A stretch of 64,000 nt of DNA from Tardiphaga robiniae (GTDB lineage: Bacteria; Pseudomonadota; Alphaproteobacteria; Rhizobiales; Xanthobacteraceae): the NCBI RefSeq assembly GCF_013359755.1, contig NZ_JABMCJ010000067.1:62001-126000 (forward strand), written 5' to 3'. The stretch's first letter is position 1. Each line of letters opens with the position of its first letter. The notes below the pieces were generated by a model, which made no database searches, was not told where the DNA came from, and worked only from the letters and a program-made list of their open reading frames with translations. This document shows positions 37,132 to 45,472 of the stretch, in pieces. A program made the position numbers and the translations under genes.

Positions 37132-37244
37132 CGTGCGTGCTCCCTTTGGCGGGCGCAAGCCCGTCCGTCAGGCGAAAATCTAGCCGGTTGCGCCGGTGCA
37201 GGCGACAGGGATTTGGCCGGACGCCGGGGAATGCCGGATCGTCG

Positions 37245-37574
37245 TTAAATCCAGCGCGGGCCGAAAAAGGCGATCAGGATAATGAACAGCCACGCGGTCA
37301 CGCCGGCAAGCAGAGCGAGGCGGTAATCGAACGTGCCGACCGTGAGATAGCAGATGCCGAGAAAAGCAAGATAGGCCGGAATGGTCTTCGCGCCGGCCAT
37401 GCAGGCCTCCCGGAAGCCTGCGCTATCGCCCTTTGCGCCGACGATGAGGAGCGCAATGATCGCAAAGGTCGGAAACAACGGCAGAATGCCGGGCAGCGTG
37501 TTGCCCCGTTTGGACAACCAGGCAATCAGGGCGGTGAGCAGTCCGCCGAGAATACCTTTCCAGATGATGTCCAT
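37245..37574 (-). CDS. glpM: GlpM family membrane protein
   Basis: A 109-residue protein with four hydrophobic helices and the conserved GILPLFPTFAIIALLIVG and IPAYLAFLGICYL segments of GlpM. GlpM was linked to alginate production in Pseudomonas, but its biochemical role is unclear. It lies between the hybrid kinase and hemA on the same strand, separated from hemA by a palindromic repeat. Confidence 0.83.
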   Translation of the reverse strand: MDIIWKGILGGLLTALIAWLSKRGNTLPGILPLFPTFAIIALLIVGAKGDSAGFREACMAGAKTIPAYLAFLGICYLTVGTFDYRLALLAGVTAWLFIILIAFFGPRWI

Positions 37575-37611
37575 GATGGTGACTCGTTTGAGGCGGGCGC
37601 CGTTCTCTCCG

Positions 37612-37693
37612 CGTCATTGCGAGGAGCATAGCGACGAAGCAATCCAGTCTTCGCTTCGGGCCTCTGGATTGCTTCGCTGCGCTCGCAATGACG
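37612..37693. repeat. palindromic repeat, family A copy 1
   Basis: Outer arms CGTCATTGCGAG (37612-37623) and CTCGCAATGACG (37682-37693), inner arms CGAAGCAATCCAG (37635-37647) and CTGGATTGCTTCG (37664-37676). A second copy with the same arms lies at 50544-50640. It sits between hemA and glpM and may act as a transcript-stabilising or terminating hairpin. Confidence 0.85.
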
Positions 37694-37705
37694 GCCGTGA
37701 GAGGA

Positions 37706-38935
37706 TTACTCCGCTGCCAGCGCCTTGGTGCGCAGTGGCAGGCCGAGTTCATCCCACACCTGCAGCAGCGATTCTGCGAGATGATCGATCAGCACGTCGT
37801 CGTGATAGGGCGACGGCGTGATGCGGAGGCGCTCGGCGCCCTTGGCGACCGTCGGGTAGTTGATCGGCTGGATGTAGATGCCGTGATCTTCGAGCAGCAG
37901 ATCGCAGGCCTTCTTGCAGAGTTCGGCATCGCCAACGAATACCGGCACGATATGGGTGTCGGTGGACATCACCGGAATGCCGGCGGCGGTGAGGATCGCC
38001 TTGACCCGCGCAGCGCGATCCTGATGGCGCTCACGCTCCCAGCTGGAGCTCTTCAGGTGCTTGATCGCAGCGGTCGCGGCCGAGCAGATCGCCGGCGGCA
38101 GCGCGGTGGTGAAAATAAAGCCCGGCGCATAGGAGCGCACGGCGTCTACGATGTCCTTGTTTGCTGCGATATAGCCCCCGAGGCAGCCATAGGCCTTGGC
38201 CAGCGTGCCTTCGAGCACATCGATGCGATGCATCACGCCATCGCGCTCGGCGATGCCGCCGCCGCGTGGGCCATACATGCCGACCGCATGGACTTCATCC
38301 ACATAGGTCATCGCGCCATAACGTTCAGCGAGATCGCAGATCGCAGCCAGTGGCGCGACGTCGCCGTCCATCGAATACAGGCTCTCGCAGGCGATCAGCT
38401 TCGGCCGCGCGGGATCGGCGGCCTTCAGCAGTTCCTCGAGATGCGCGACGTCGTTATGGCGGAACACAACGCGGTCGCAGCCGGCCTGCCGGATGCCTTC
38501 GATCATCGAATTGTGGTTGAGCGCGTCGGACAGGATCAGGCAATTCGGCATCAGCCGGGCGAGCGTGGAAATGCCGGTCTGGTTCGAGACATAGCCGGAG
38601 GTGAACAGCAGGGCGGCCTGTTTGCCGTGGAGGTCGGCGAGTTCTTCCTCGAGCTGCACGAGCGGATGATGGGTGCCTGCGATATTGCGGGTGCCGCCGG
38701 CGCCGGTGCCGACACGGGTCGCGGTCTCGACCATGGCGCCGACCACTTTCGGGTGCTGGCCCATGCCGAGGTAATCGTTGGAGCACCAGATCACGACATT
38801 GCGCGGGCCCTGCGGCGTGTGCCAGACCGCATGCGGGAACCGACCGGCAATGCGCTCGAGGTCGGCGAAGACACGATAGCGGCGCTCGTCATGCAAACGA
38901 TTGAGCGCGTCACTGAAGAACTTGCTGTAATCCAT
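37706..38935 (-). CDS. hemA: 5-aminolevulinate synthase
   Basis: Condenses glycine with succinyl-CoA to 5-aminolevulinate, the first step of heme synthesis by the Shemin (C4) route used in alphaproteobacteria. A 409-residue PLP enzyme of the alpha-oxoamine synthase family. The PLP lysine is K247 in EGTLAKAYG, the cofactor-stacking H is in NHNSMIEG, and the glycine-rich [14 protein letters not shown] loop is near residue 76. A perfect FixK/FNR-type box lies 110-123 bases before the start. The heme made here would supply the oxidase encoded in the same window. Confidence 0.97.
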   Translation of the reverse strand: MDYSKFFSDALNRLHDERRYRVFADLERIAGRFPHAVWHTPQGPRNVVIWCSNDYLGMGQHPKVVGAMVETATRVGTGAGGTRNIAGTHHPLVQLEEELADLHGKQAALLFTSGYVSNQTGISTLARLMPNCLILSDALNHNSMIEGIRQAGCDRVVFRHNDVAHLEELLKAADPARPKLIACESLYSMDGDVAPLAAICDLAERYGAMTYVDEVHAVGMYGPRGGGIAERDGVMHRIDVLEGTLAKAYGCLGGYIAANKDIVDAVRSYAPGFIFTTALPPAICSAATAAIKHLKSSSWERERHQDRAARVKAILTAAGIPVMSTDTHIVPVFVGDAELCKKACDLLLEDHGIYIQPINYPTVAKGAERLRITPSPYHDDVLIDHLAESLLQVWDELGLPLRTKALAAE

Positions 38936-39016
38936 CGCAAAAGACCCAAAAACGAAACCCGAACCCAGCGTCAGGTGCGTTTTAGAGCTTTTCCAGCTTG
39001 GCTGTCGAGGCGCAAT

Positions 39017-39031
39017 TGGTCAATTTGACCA
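39017..39031. promoter_or_regulatory. palindrome TGGTCAA-T-TTGACCA upstream of hemA
   Basis: Perfect 7-bp arms around one base, lying between the FixK-type box and the hemA start. On the minus strand it includes TTGACC, which could serve as a -35 element, or it could be a second regulator site. Neither is shown. Confidence 0.4.
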
Positions 39032-39044
39032 CGTGCTGCGGCTT

Positions 39045-39058
39045 TTGATGTGCATCAA
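39045..39058 (-). promoter_or_regulatory. FixK/FNR-type box upstream of hemA
   Basis: TTGAT-GTGC-ATCAA is a perfect match to the TTGAT-N4-ATCAA consensus of FixK/FNR/AadR regulators. Its centre is 116 bases before the hemA ATG, compatible with activation of a promoter with a leader of about 75 bases if the box sits at -41.5. Oxygen-responsive control of hemA is the inferred role. Confidence 0.75.
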
Positions 39059-39097
39059 GAGCCTGAGGTCGTTCACGAATTTTTGCTGCGCTGCAGG

Positions 39098-40174
39098 TTA
39101 CGTCGATTTGAACCGCAGCATGCCATCGGCGCCCATTGCCGAGGTCAGCCGCTTCTGCGCCAGCATGTGATTGACGTGGGCGATCAATTCGCCGGCGGCA
39201 AATCCGGTCTGGTGGGCGTCCAGCTTGTGCTTGTGAAACACCACCGGAACCAGTTCGGCCGAGGTCTTGCCGGCATCCTTGCACGCGGCGGCGATCATCT
39301 GGCAGCGCTCTTCATGATGATCGGCGAGCTGCTTGATGCGGATCTTGAGGCCGTGAAAGGGCACGCCGTGACCGGGGAGCACGAGCACGTCGTCGGGCAG
39401 TGTATCAGCGAGACGTTTCAGTGAATGCAGATAGGAGCCGAGCGAATTCTCGTCGGGCTCATGGGCCCAGACGCTGACATTCGGCGAGATCTTGCTGAGC
39501 ACCTGATCGGCCGACAGGAACAGTTTGTCGGCCTCGCAATACAGCATCACCTGATCCGGAGAATGGCCGGCGCCGGTGAGCACGCGGAAGGTGCGCGTGC
39601 CGATCACGAGATCGTCGCCATCGGACAGTCGGCGATAGGCGGCCGGAAGCGGTACCGTCTTCTTCAGATACTCCTGGCCGCGGCCGAGCAATTGCTCGGT
39701 GATATCTGCATCCATGCCGTGGCGATGGAAGAACTGTCGCATATTGACGATGCGCTCTTCGGTGCGGCGGTGCTGGTGATAGACGCCCTGCAGATATTCG
39801 ACTTGCGACATATAGAACGGGCAGTTGAACCGCTGCACCATCCAGCCGGCCTGGCCGACATGATCGGGATGCGCGTGGGTGACAATCACCTTGCTGATCG
39901 GTTTGCCCTTCAGCGGACCTTCGAACAGTTTCGTCCATGCAGCGATGGTGGCGTCGTTGCCGATGCCGGTATCCACCATGGCCCAGCCATCGCCGTCGGC
40001 GAGCAGATAGATGTTCACATGGTTGAGACGAAACGGCAGGTCGAGCCGGATCCAGAGAACGCCCGGGGCAATTTCGACCACCTGATCGGTACCGGGATGG
40101 TTCTCCCAGGGATAGCGGAGGTCATCGGCTGGCTTTGTGCTGGCGTCTGTTTTCGAATGCATCGGTTCTGTCAC
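39098..40174 (-). CDS. MBL-fold metallo-hydrolase
   Basis: A 358-residue metallo-beta-lactamase-fold protein. The metal-binding motif THAHPDHVG lies near residue 99, further ligands include the H of GAGHSPDQ, the D in LFLSADQVL and the H of VLPGHGVPF. The long C-terminal helical part is typical of the group that includes lactonases and thioester hydrolases. I chose GTG at 40174 because AAGGA lies before it; an ATG four codons later is possible. It ends 163 bases upstream of hemA on the same strand. The substrate is unknown. Confidence 0.88.
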   Translation of the reverse strand: MTEPMHSKTDASTKPADDLRYPWENHPGTDQVVEIAPGVLWIRLDLPFRLNHVNIYLLADGDGWAMVDTGIGNDATIAAWTKLFEGPLKGKPISKVIVTHAHPDHVGQAGWMVQRFNCPFYMSQVEYLQGVYHQHRRTEERIVNMRQFFHRHGMDADITEQLLGRGQEYLKKTVPLPAAYRRLSDGDDLVIGTRTFRVLTGAGHSPDQVMLYCEADKLFLSADQVLSKISPNVSVWAHEPDENSLGSYLHSLKRLADTLPDDVLVLPGHGVPFHGLKIRIKQLADHHEERCQMIAAACKDAGKTSAELVPVVFHKHKLDAHQTGFAAGELIAHVNHMLAQKRLTSAMGADGMLRFKST

Positions 40175-40209
40175 AATGTCCTTTTCATCCGGCTTAGCGG
40201 GCCAAGGAC

Positions 40210-40242
40210 CCCTGCGCCAGCACAAATTCGGCTGGCGCAGGG
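40210..40242. terminator. possible hairpin terminator after bioB
   Basis: CCCTGCGCCAGC (40210-40221) pairs with GCTGGCGCAGGG (40231-40242), a 12-bp stem with a 9-base loop, directly after the bioB stop. There is no U tract, so it may be Rho-assisted or protect the 3' end. Confidence 0.5.
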
Positions 40243-40249
40243 CATGGGT

Positions 40250-41302
40250 TTATGCGCTGGCGCGCATATCGGCCTGTGCTGAAGCGGTAACCGGCAGAGT
40301 CGGCGTGCTCTTTCCGCTCACGTCGTCGAGCCGCGAGGTCATGCCGAGCCGGTCCAGCAGGTTGGCATCGCGGTCGGTCTGGGGGTTTTTCGTGGTCAGC
40401 AGCACGTCGCCGATGAAGATGGAATTGGCGCCGGCGACAAAGCACAGTGCCTGCAATTCATCGGTCATATATTGCCGCCCGGCGGAAAGCCGCACCACGC
40501 TCTTCGGCATCATGATACGCGCCACGGCAATCATGCGGACCAGCGCGATCGGATCCGGGCGTTCGGCGGTGTCGTTGACCGGCACGCCCTTCACTTCGTT
40601 CCACATATTGATCGGCACGCTGTCCGGATGATGCGGCAGGTTGGCCAGCAGCATCAGCATGCCCAGGCGATCCTCGACCTGCTCGCCCATGCCGATGATA
40701 CCGCCGCAGCAGACCTTGAGGCCGGCATGGCGCGCCCGCGCCAATGTCTCGATGCGATCTTCCATCGTACGCGTGGTGATGATCTTGCCGTAGAATTCCG
40801 GCGAGGTATCGACATTGTGATTGTAGAAGTCGAGACCGGCGTCCTGCAGGCGCTTGGCCTGATCCTCCGTGAGCATGCCCAGCGTCGCGCAGGTCTCGAG
40901 GCCGAGATCCTTCACCGCGCTGACCATGTCGCAGACGCGGTCGAGATCCTTGTCCTTGGGATTGCGCCAGGCCGCGGCCATGCAGAAGCGGCTCGCACCG
41001 GCATCCTTTGCGCGCTGCGCCGTGGCAACCACGGCGTCGCGATCCATCAGCTTGGTCGCCTTAACGTCAGTGTTGTAGTGCGCGCTTTGCGAGCAATAAC
41101 CGCAGTCTTCCGCGCAGCCGCCGGTCTTGATGCTGAGCAGGCTCGCGGTCTCGACGTGATTCGGATCGAAATTGCTGCGGTGGGTGCTCTGCGCTTGAAA
41201 AATCAGGTCCGCAAACGGCAAATCATAGAGTGCCTGGGCTTCATGGCGTTGCCAGTCGTGGCGCAGTTCGGTCGATGTCCATGCAGAGGGAGTTGGGGGC
41301 AT
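40250..41302 (-). CDS. bioB: biotin synthase
   Basis: A radical SAM enzyme that inserts sulfur into dethiobiotin. The [4Fe-4S] cysteines are C63, C67 and C70 in CAEDCGYC. Other conserved segments include [17 protein letters not shown] and [24 protein letters not shown], which carries the Arg ligand of the [2Fe-2S] cluster. At 350 residues it has typical length. No other bio genes are adjacent. Confidence 0.97.
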   Translation of the reverse strand: MPPTPSAWTSTELRHDWQRHEAQALYDLPFADLIFQAQSTHRSNFDPNHVETASLLSIKTGGCAEDCGYCSQSAHYNTDVKATKLMDRDAVVATAQRAKDAGASRFCMAAAWRNPKDKDLDRVCDMVSAVKDLGLETCATLGMLTEDQAKRLQDAGLDFYNHNVDTSPEFYGKIITTRTMEDRIETLARARHAGLKVCCGGIIGMGEQVEDRLGMLMLLANLPHHPDSVPINMWNEVKGVPVNDTAERPDPIALVRMIAVARIMMPKSVVRLSAGRQYMTDELQALCFVAGANSIFIGDVLLTTKNPQTDRDANLLDRLGMTSRLDDVSGKSTPTLPVTASAQADMRASA

Positions 41303-41422
41303 TCACGCAATCCTTACATTCTGCGCAGCCACCGGTCATGGGCTGCTGTGAAAGCAGTCCATGATTTTGAGGGTTGGAGCAATGACGCTGGCCGGGTGCA
41401 GCCATGCGCTGGATCGCCGCTC

Positions 41423-43567
41423 CTATGCCGCGCGGATGCTCGACAGGAACTCGTCGATTTCACCACGAAGGACGTGGGCCTCGCGGCGCAATTCGCCCGA
41501 GGCGCCGAGCACGTCGTTGGCAGCCGTGCCGGCCTCCGTCGATGCATCGCTGACGCCGACGATGTTGCTTGACACTTCGCTGGTGCCGCCGGCGGCGTGC
41601 TGGATGTTGCGCGCGATCTCGCGTGTTGCTGCACCTTGCTGTTCGACGGCGGTGGCGATGGCAGCACTCACATGATTGATCTCGGCGATGGTCTGCCCGA
41701 TGTTGCGGATTGCTCCGACCGCGGTGGACGTGACCTGCTGCATCGAGACGATCTGCGTGCGAATCTCGTCGGTGGCCTTTGCGGTCTGATCGGCAAGGCT
41801 CTTCACCTCGGAGGCCACCACGGCGAAACCGCGGCCTGCATCGCCCGCGCGTGCCGCCTCGATGGTCGCGTTGAGCGCCAGGAGGTTGGTCTGCGACGCG
41901 ATAGTCTGGATCAGATCGATCACCACGCTGATGCGATTGGCGTTGTCGGCCAAGCCCTGCATCGTTGCATCGGTTTCGCCGGCCTCGTTGACGGCCTTTG
42001 CGGCGATTTCGGTTGACGTGACGACCTGTCGGCTGATCTCGTTGATCGATGACGACAGCTGTTCGGTCCCGGCCGACACCGTCTGGACGTTCACCGAGGT
42101 TTCCTCTGCGGCCGACGCGACGGCGCTGACCAGCGCGCTGGAACGATCGGCAGTAGCCGTCATGCTCTGCGCGGTCGATTGCATGGAATCGGCCGAGCTC
42201 TGCAGCTTCTCCAAAGCATTGCGCACCTTGCTCTCGAAGTCGACGATGCGGGCTTCGATGCGCGACGTGCGTTCGCCCTTGGCAATGCGGTCCTGATCCT
42301 GCTCCGCGCTCAGCGTGCGGGCGTTGATCATGCTGTCGCGGAATACTTCGAGCGTGCCCGCCATCGCCGCGATTTCGTCCTGCTGGCGGCTTCGGGCGAT
42401 CTCGGTGTCGAGATCTCCGCTGGACAGCCGCTGCATCGCGCGCTGCAATTGCGCGAGGCGGCGCAGAATGCTGCGGCCGACATAGAGCCAGACGAACAAT
42501 GCCGATCCGATCAGCGTCAGCGCGCCGAGGCCGAGCATCACCTGCGTCGCGAGCGTGATTGTCGTCTGCGCCTGTGTCGTGGCGGCATCGGTTTCGCTGC
42601 GCACCTTGTCGACCAGTTGCTTGACGCTCATGCCGAGGCCGACATTGAGCTTGCGCGTCTCGTCGAGAATGAGTTCGCCATATTCGACGGTGTCCATTTC
42701 TTTCTGGCGCACCTTGAAGACGCTGTTCTTGCCGTCGCCGATCGCCAGCAGCTGCAAGGCGGCTTCCTTGAGTTCTTTGGTCCCCTTGATGCCGACGAGA
42801 GCATCGAGATTGGATTTGACGCGGGTCTGGGCGGCCTTGAAGTTGTCTTCGATCGGAGAGAGCGCTTCGGACGAGCCGGCCGACAGTGCGGCCATCAGAT
42901 CGGACGAGATCAGGTTGGTGCTGGCGACGACTTCGCCGACCTGCACGATGACGCGCGCGGCTTCGCCCGAATCTTCGGCCGAGAAAACGGTTGCCCGCAG
43001 CGTGTCGTTCATCACGTTCTGGGCGTCGGTGGCGGCTGGCTCCGACATCTTGACGAAGTTTGCCGCAGCGGCGCGCAGGGCGTCGTATTGCTTCTGATGC
43101 TGGGCGACGGCGTCGAGACGTTCCTGGGTGGCAGCGCCAAGGCTGCGAATCGTGTCTTCGATGTTCTTGACGGTATCGGCCAGGGCGGCGACCACGGCCT
43201 TGTCGGCGCCGAGCTTGGCGATGGTGTCGAGCTTCTCAACTGCAATCTTGTGCGTATCCCGCATGCGCTGCGAGCGTTCCTTCAGAACGTCGGGGCTGCT
43301 CGATGCCAGCAGCATTGGGCCCTGGCTGGCAAGGCTCTCGCTGGCGGTGGCCAGTTGAAGGCTGGCGGTCAGTTTCGGAATGTCCCGGCCGTTCAGGTCC
43401 GTCATCATGCCGCCGAGCTGACCGAGAATCATGCCGGCACCGGCACTGATCAGGATCGCCATGCCCGCGATAACAGCGAAGGCGGCGAATAGGCTGCCGC
43501 GGATGCCCCAACGAGGCCGCGAGAAACGAAACCGTCCGAATTTTCCGATGAACGACGTCAGTGCCAT
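41423..43567 (-). CDS. methyl-accepting chemotaxis protein
   Basis: A 714-residue receptor. One helix near residues 24-50 and a second near 350-375 bracket a helical periplasmic sensor domain of about 300 residues. A HAMP domain follows ([18 protein letters not shown]), and the signalling tip reads [24 protein letters not shown]. No C-terminal CheR-tethering pentapeptide is seen. I chose the ATG at 43567 (MALTSFIG). The ligand is unknown; an outer-membrane protein gene lies upstream. No chemotaxis operon is in the window. Confidence 0.94.
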   Translation of the reverse strand: MALTSFIGKFGRFRFSRPRWGIRGSLFAAFAVIAGMAILISAGAGMILGQLGGMMTDLNGRDIPKLTASLQLATASESLASQGPMLLASSSPDVLKERSQRMRDTHKIAVEKLDTIAKLGADKAVVAALADTVKNIEDTIRSLGAATQERLDAVAQHQKQYDALRAAAANFVKMSEPAATDAQNVMNDTLRATVFSAEDSGEAARVIVQVGEVVASTNLISSDLMAALSAGSSEALSPIEDNFKAAQTRVKSNLDALVGIKGTKELKEAALQLLAIGDGKNSVFKVRQKEMDTVEYGELILDETRKLNVGLGMSVKQLVDKVRSETDAATTQAQTTITLATQVMLGLGALTLIGSALFVWLYVGRSILRRLAQLQRAMQRLSSGDLDTEIARSRQQDEIAAMAGTLEVFRDSMINARTLSAEQDQDRIAKGERTSRIEARIVDFESKVRNALEKLQSSADSMQSTAQSMTATADRSSALVSAVASAAEETSVNVQTVSAGTEQLSSSINEISRQVVTSTEIAAKAVNEAGETDATMQGLADNANRISVVIDLIQTIASQTNLLALNATIEAARAGDAGRGFAVVASEVKSLADQTAKATDEIRTQIVSMQQVTSTAVGAIRNIGQTIAEINHVSAAIATAVEQQGAATREIARNIQHAAGGTSEVSSNIVGVSDASTEAGTAANDVLGASGELRREAHVLRGEIDEFLSSIRAA

Positions 43568-43689
43568 TGATTCCCCCCGCGTCCGCCGTCCTGGTGGCGG
43601 ATCGCGTGGAGAGTATGTAGGTACCGGGTTAATATTCGGGTAAATCGGCAACCTTTGGCTGTCGCGGGGCTTGCGAGGTTACCAAAGGG

Positions 43690-43724
43690 TAAAACGAAAA
43701 AGGCCGGCGTTTCCGCCGGCCTTT
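43690..43724 (-). terminator. intrinsic terminator of the outer-membrane protein gene
   Basis: AAAGGCCGGCG (43699-43709) pairs with CGCCGGCCTTT (43714-43724). The left flank gives TTTTCGTTTT on the minus strand after the stem, 34 bases past the stop of the upstream gene at 43758. Confidence 0.88.
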
Positions 43725-43757
43725 CCGTAGTTAAGAGCCTGAAATCAGGCGCGAAGC

Positions 43758-44492
43758 TCAGTACTTCGCAACAACCGGGCCACCCCAGTTGAAGCGGTAG
43801 TTCAGGCCAGCCTTGACGGTGTGCTCGTCGTTCTTGGACGACAGGCCGACGATGCCAGCCGGCGACGGAGCAGCGAAAGTGGTCTTGCCGAAGTCGTAGT
43901 ACTGGTACTCAACCTTGCCCGACCAGTTCTGGGTGAACAGGTATTCGAGGCCGGCGCCGACGGTGTAACCGTCATGCTTGGTGCCGCCAGCGAAGGCAAC
44001 CGGAACGCCACCAGCGGTGGTGACCAGCGATTCGCTGTAGTCGGAGTAAGCGTAGCCGCCCTTCACGTAGAGCAGTGCCGGACCCCAAGTGTAACCGATA
44101 CGACCGGTAACCGAGCCGAGGCCCTTCTGGTTCAGGTTGTAGGTGACGCCTGGCGTGGTGAGGAAAGCGACGTTGGTGTTGTTCGAACCAACCCAGCTGT
44201 ACTGACCTTCGATACCAACGACCCAGTTCGGAGCGAACTGGTAGTCAGCGCCGATCTGCAGACCGCCGAGGAAACGGCCATCCGAATTGTCGGAGGTGCC
44301 GCCAAAGCCGTTCGAACCATTGAACGCGCCGCCGACGTGACCGCCGATGTAGAAACCGGTCCAGTTGTAGATCGGAGCGGCAACGTAAGCCGGAGCCTTG
44401 GTGTAGGGACGAGCAGCGAGGTCAGCGGCCATTGCCGGAACCGAGGCGCCCAGGGCGATCAGGGCAACGGTGCCCATCAGGAAGTTCTTCAT
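43758..44492 (-). CDS. outer membrane beta-barrel protein (Omp25/31-like)
   Basis: A 244-residue eight-strand barrel protein. The signal peptide ends at AMA-ADL (about residue 22). The mature part begins ADLAARPYTKAPAYVAAPIYNWTGFYIGGHVGG, which is the typical Hyphomicrobiales Omp25/31 pattern. Alternating aromatic strands continue, and the C-terminus YRFNWGGPVVAKY ends in an aromatic residue as required for barrel insertion. It probably stabilises the outer membrane and binds peptidoglycan or LPS. It is expressed from a long upstream region that contains several inverted repeats. Confidence 0.93.
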   Translation of the reverse strand: MKNFLMGTVALIALGASVPAMAADLAARPYTKAPAYVAAPIYNWTGFYIGGHVGGAFNGSNGFGGTSDNSDGRFLGGLQIGADYQFAPNWVVGIEGQYSWVGSNNTNVAFLTTPGVTYNLNQKGLGSVTGRIGYTWGPALLYVKGGYAYSDYSESLVTTAGGVPVAFAGGTKHDGYTVGAGLEYLFTQNWSGKVEYQYYDFGKTTFAAPSPAGIVGLSSKNDEHTVKAGLNYRFNWGGPVVAKY

Positions 44493-44937
44493 TTTCTTCT
44501 TCTCCAGAAAACCATTTTAGAGCGAGAGCGCGTTCGCTCCGTCTATGGCGTTGACTTAGACAGCTTTTGCGTAAAATGCTGTCACCCATTCGCCACAGCA
44601 ATCGACAACCCGACACGATCCGGATTGGCGCAACGGCATGCTTATCGACGCCTTAATAAAAGCTGAAAGATGCCTTAATTTACAGAGGTTTGGCGGACCA
44701 GCGTACCTGCTCGCGCTAACCCGCAGCAGTTTGGTTTTGCTCTAGATCGATTTATTGTGATCGGCAAAACCACAGCGCTTTATCCGCATCGCCTGCAACC
44801 TCCCGCATCACGTTTTGGAACGTCTCAAAGCGCTGTGCGAATGCCGGCTGCGTGATGACACCGACTGGTCTGTCATGGGAAACAAAAAACGCGCGACCCG
44901 TTAGATGTTTGCGTGGTGCCGGTCGGCGCCTCCGTGA
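44493..44937. other. 445-base structured intergenic region upstream of the outer-membrane protein gene
   Basis: No protein gene is supported. The region contains the promoter of the outer-membrane protein gene (minus) and of the unknown gene at 44938 (plus). Its middle holds consecutive inverted repeats (listed separately). The part next to the outer-membrane gene (44493-44700) is fairly AT-rich. Confidence 0.5.
44732..44837. repeat. consecutive inverted repeats, possible structured RNA
   Basis: TGGTTTTGC (44732-44740) pairs with GCAAAACCA (44764-44772). CACAGCGCTTT (44771-44781) pairs perfectly with AAAGCGCTGTG (44827-44837). Inside the second, ACGTT (44810-44814) pairs with AACGT (44819-44823) around TTGG. 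Such a chain of stems suggests a small RNA, a long leader or the relic of a mobile palindrome. Strand and function are undetermined. Confidence 0.5.
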
Positions 44938-45309
44938 ATGGAATCGCGTTGCATGCAGGTTGAGCGGATTTTACGTGAATACGGCCACTTCCTTCGGCCG
45001 ATGAGTGAAGCGCCACGCGACGGTCAGCGGATCCTTGGCCACTCTGCCCAGGGTGGTGCCCAAGGCGGCCACCTCATTTCCTGCTACTGGGAACTGCACC
45101 CTCAAGGTCTGATCGGGCCGAACTGGGTGGAGGAGCGCGATAGCGCCATCGGTTATATCGACCGCTATTTCGATGGCTGGATCAGGCCCCGCGAATTCAG
45201 GCTGCTTGATTCGGTCGCCATCAACCGGTTGCTCGTCGCTTACATCGACGATGCGCGCGCCGCCGATAACCGCGATGCGCTCAAAATGCTCGAAGCGGGA
45301 GACGGCTAG
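44938..45309 (+). CDS. conserved-looking protein of unknown function
   Basis: A 123-residue soluble protein. A short basic-acidic N-terminus leads to LRPMSEAPRDGQRILGHS, a pattern like the P-M-x-x-A-P-x-D-G-T-x-I-L opening of small DUF551-type proteins, then SCYWELHPQGLIGPNWVEE and an acidic tail. Tryptophan and glycine spacing suggests a small beta domain. The ATG at 44938 or the one at 44953 could be the start; neither has a strong ribosome site. I do not assign a function. Confidence 0.6.
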   Translation: MESRCMQVERILREYGHFLRPMSEAPRDGQRILGHSAQGGAQGGHLISCYWELHPQGLIGPNWVEERDSAIGYIDRYFDGWIRPREFRLLDSVAINRLLVAYIDDARAADNRDALKMLEAGDG

Positions 45310-45377
45310 AGCATGATCCCGAAAAGTGGATGCCGGTTTTCGCCGACAAACGAGTTCGTTTGTCGAGAGATCATGCT
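45310..45377. repeat. AGCATGATC palindromic repeat
   Basis: Outer arms AGCATGATC (45310-45318) and GATCATGCT (45369-45377), inner arms CGACAAACGA (45344-45353) and TCGTTTGTCG (45356-45365). The block starting AGCATGATCC-x-GAAAAGTGG and containing CCGGTTTTC is a very common intergenic repeat in Hyphomicrobiales. It starts exactly at the stop of the preceding gene; the following 95 bases up to 45472 show nothing more. Confidence 0.8.
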
Positions 45378-45472
45378 TTTTAAAGAAAAATGCTCCGGCC
45401 GCTTTGAAGACGGGAAATGGCTCAGGCCGGGAGCTTTGCAGCAAACCCGGCCCTGAGTGCCCGTCCGCAGGT

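Noticed and set aside
37688-39028. 446-codon plus-strand frame antisense to hemA
   Set aside because: hemA is certain from its PLP site; the antisense frame has no ribosome site or family resemblance.
42179-43492. 437-codon plus-strand frame antisense to the chemotaxis receptor
   Set aside because: No domain; composition is the mirror of the receptor's alanine-rich helices.
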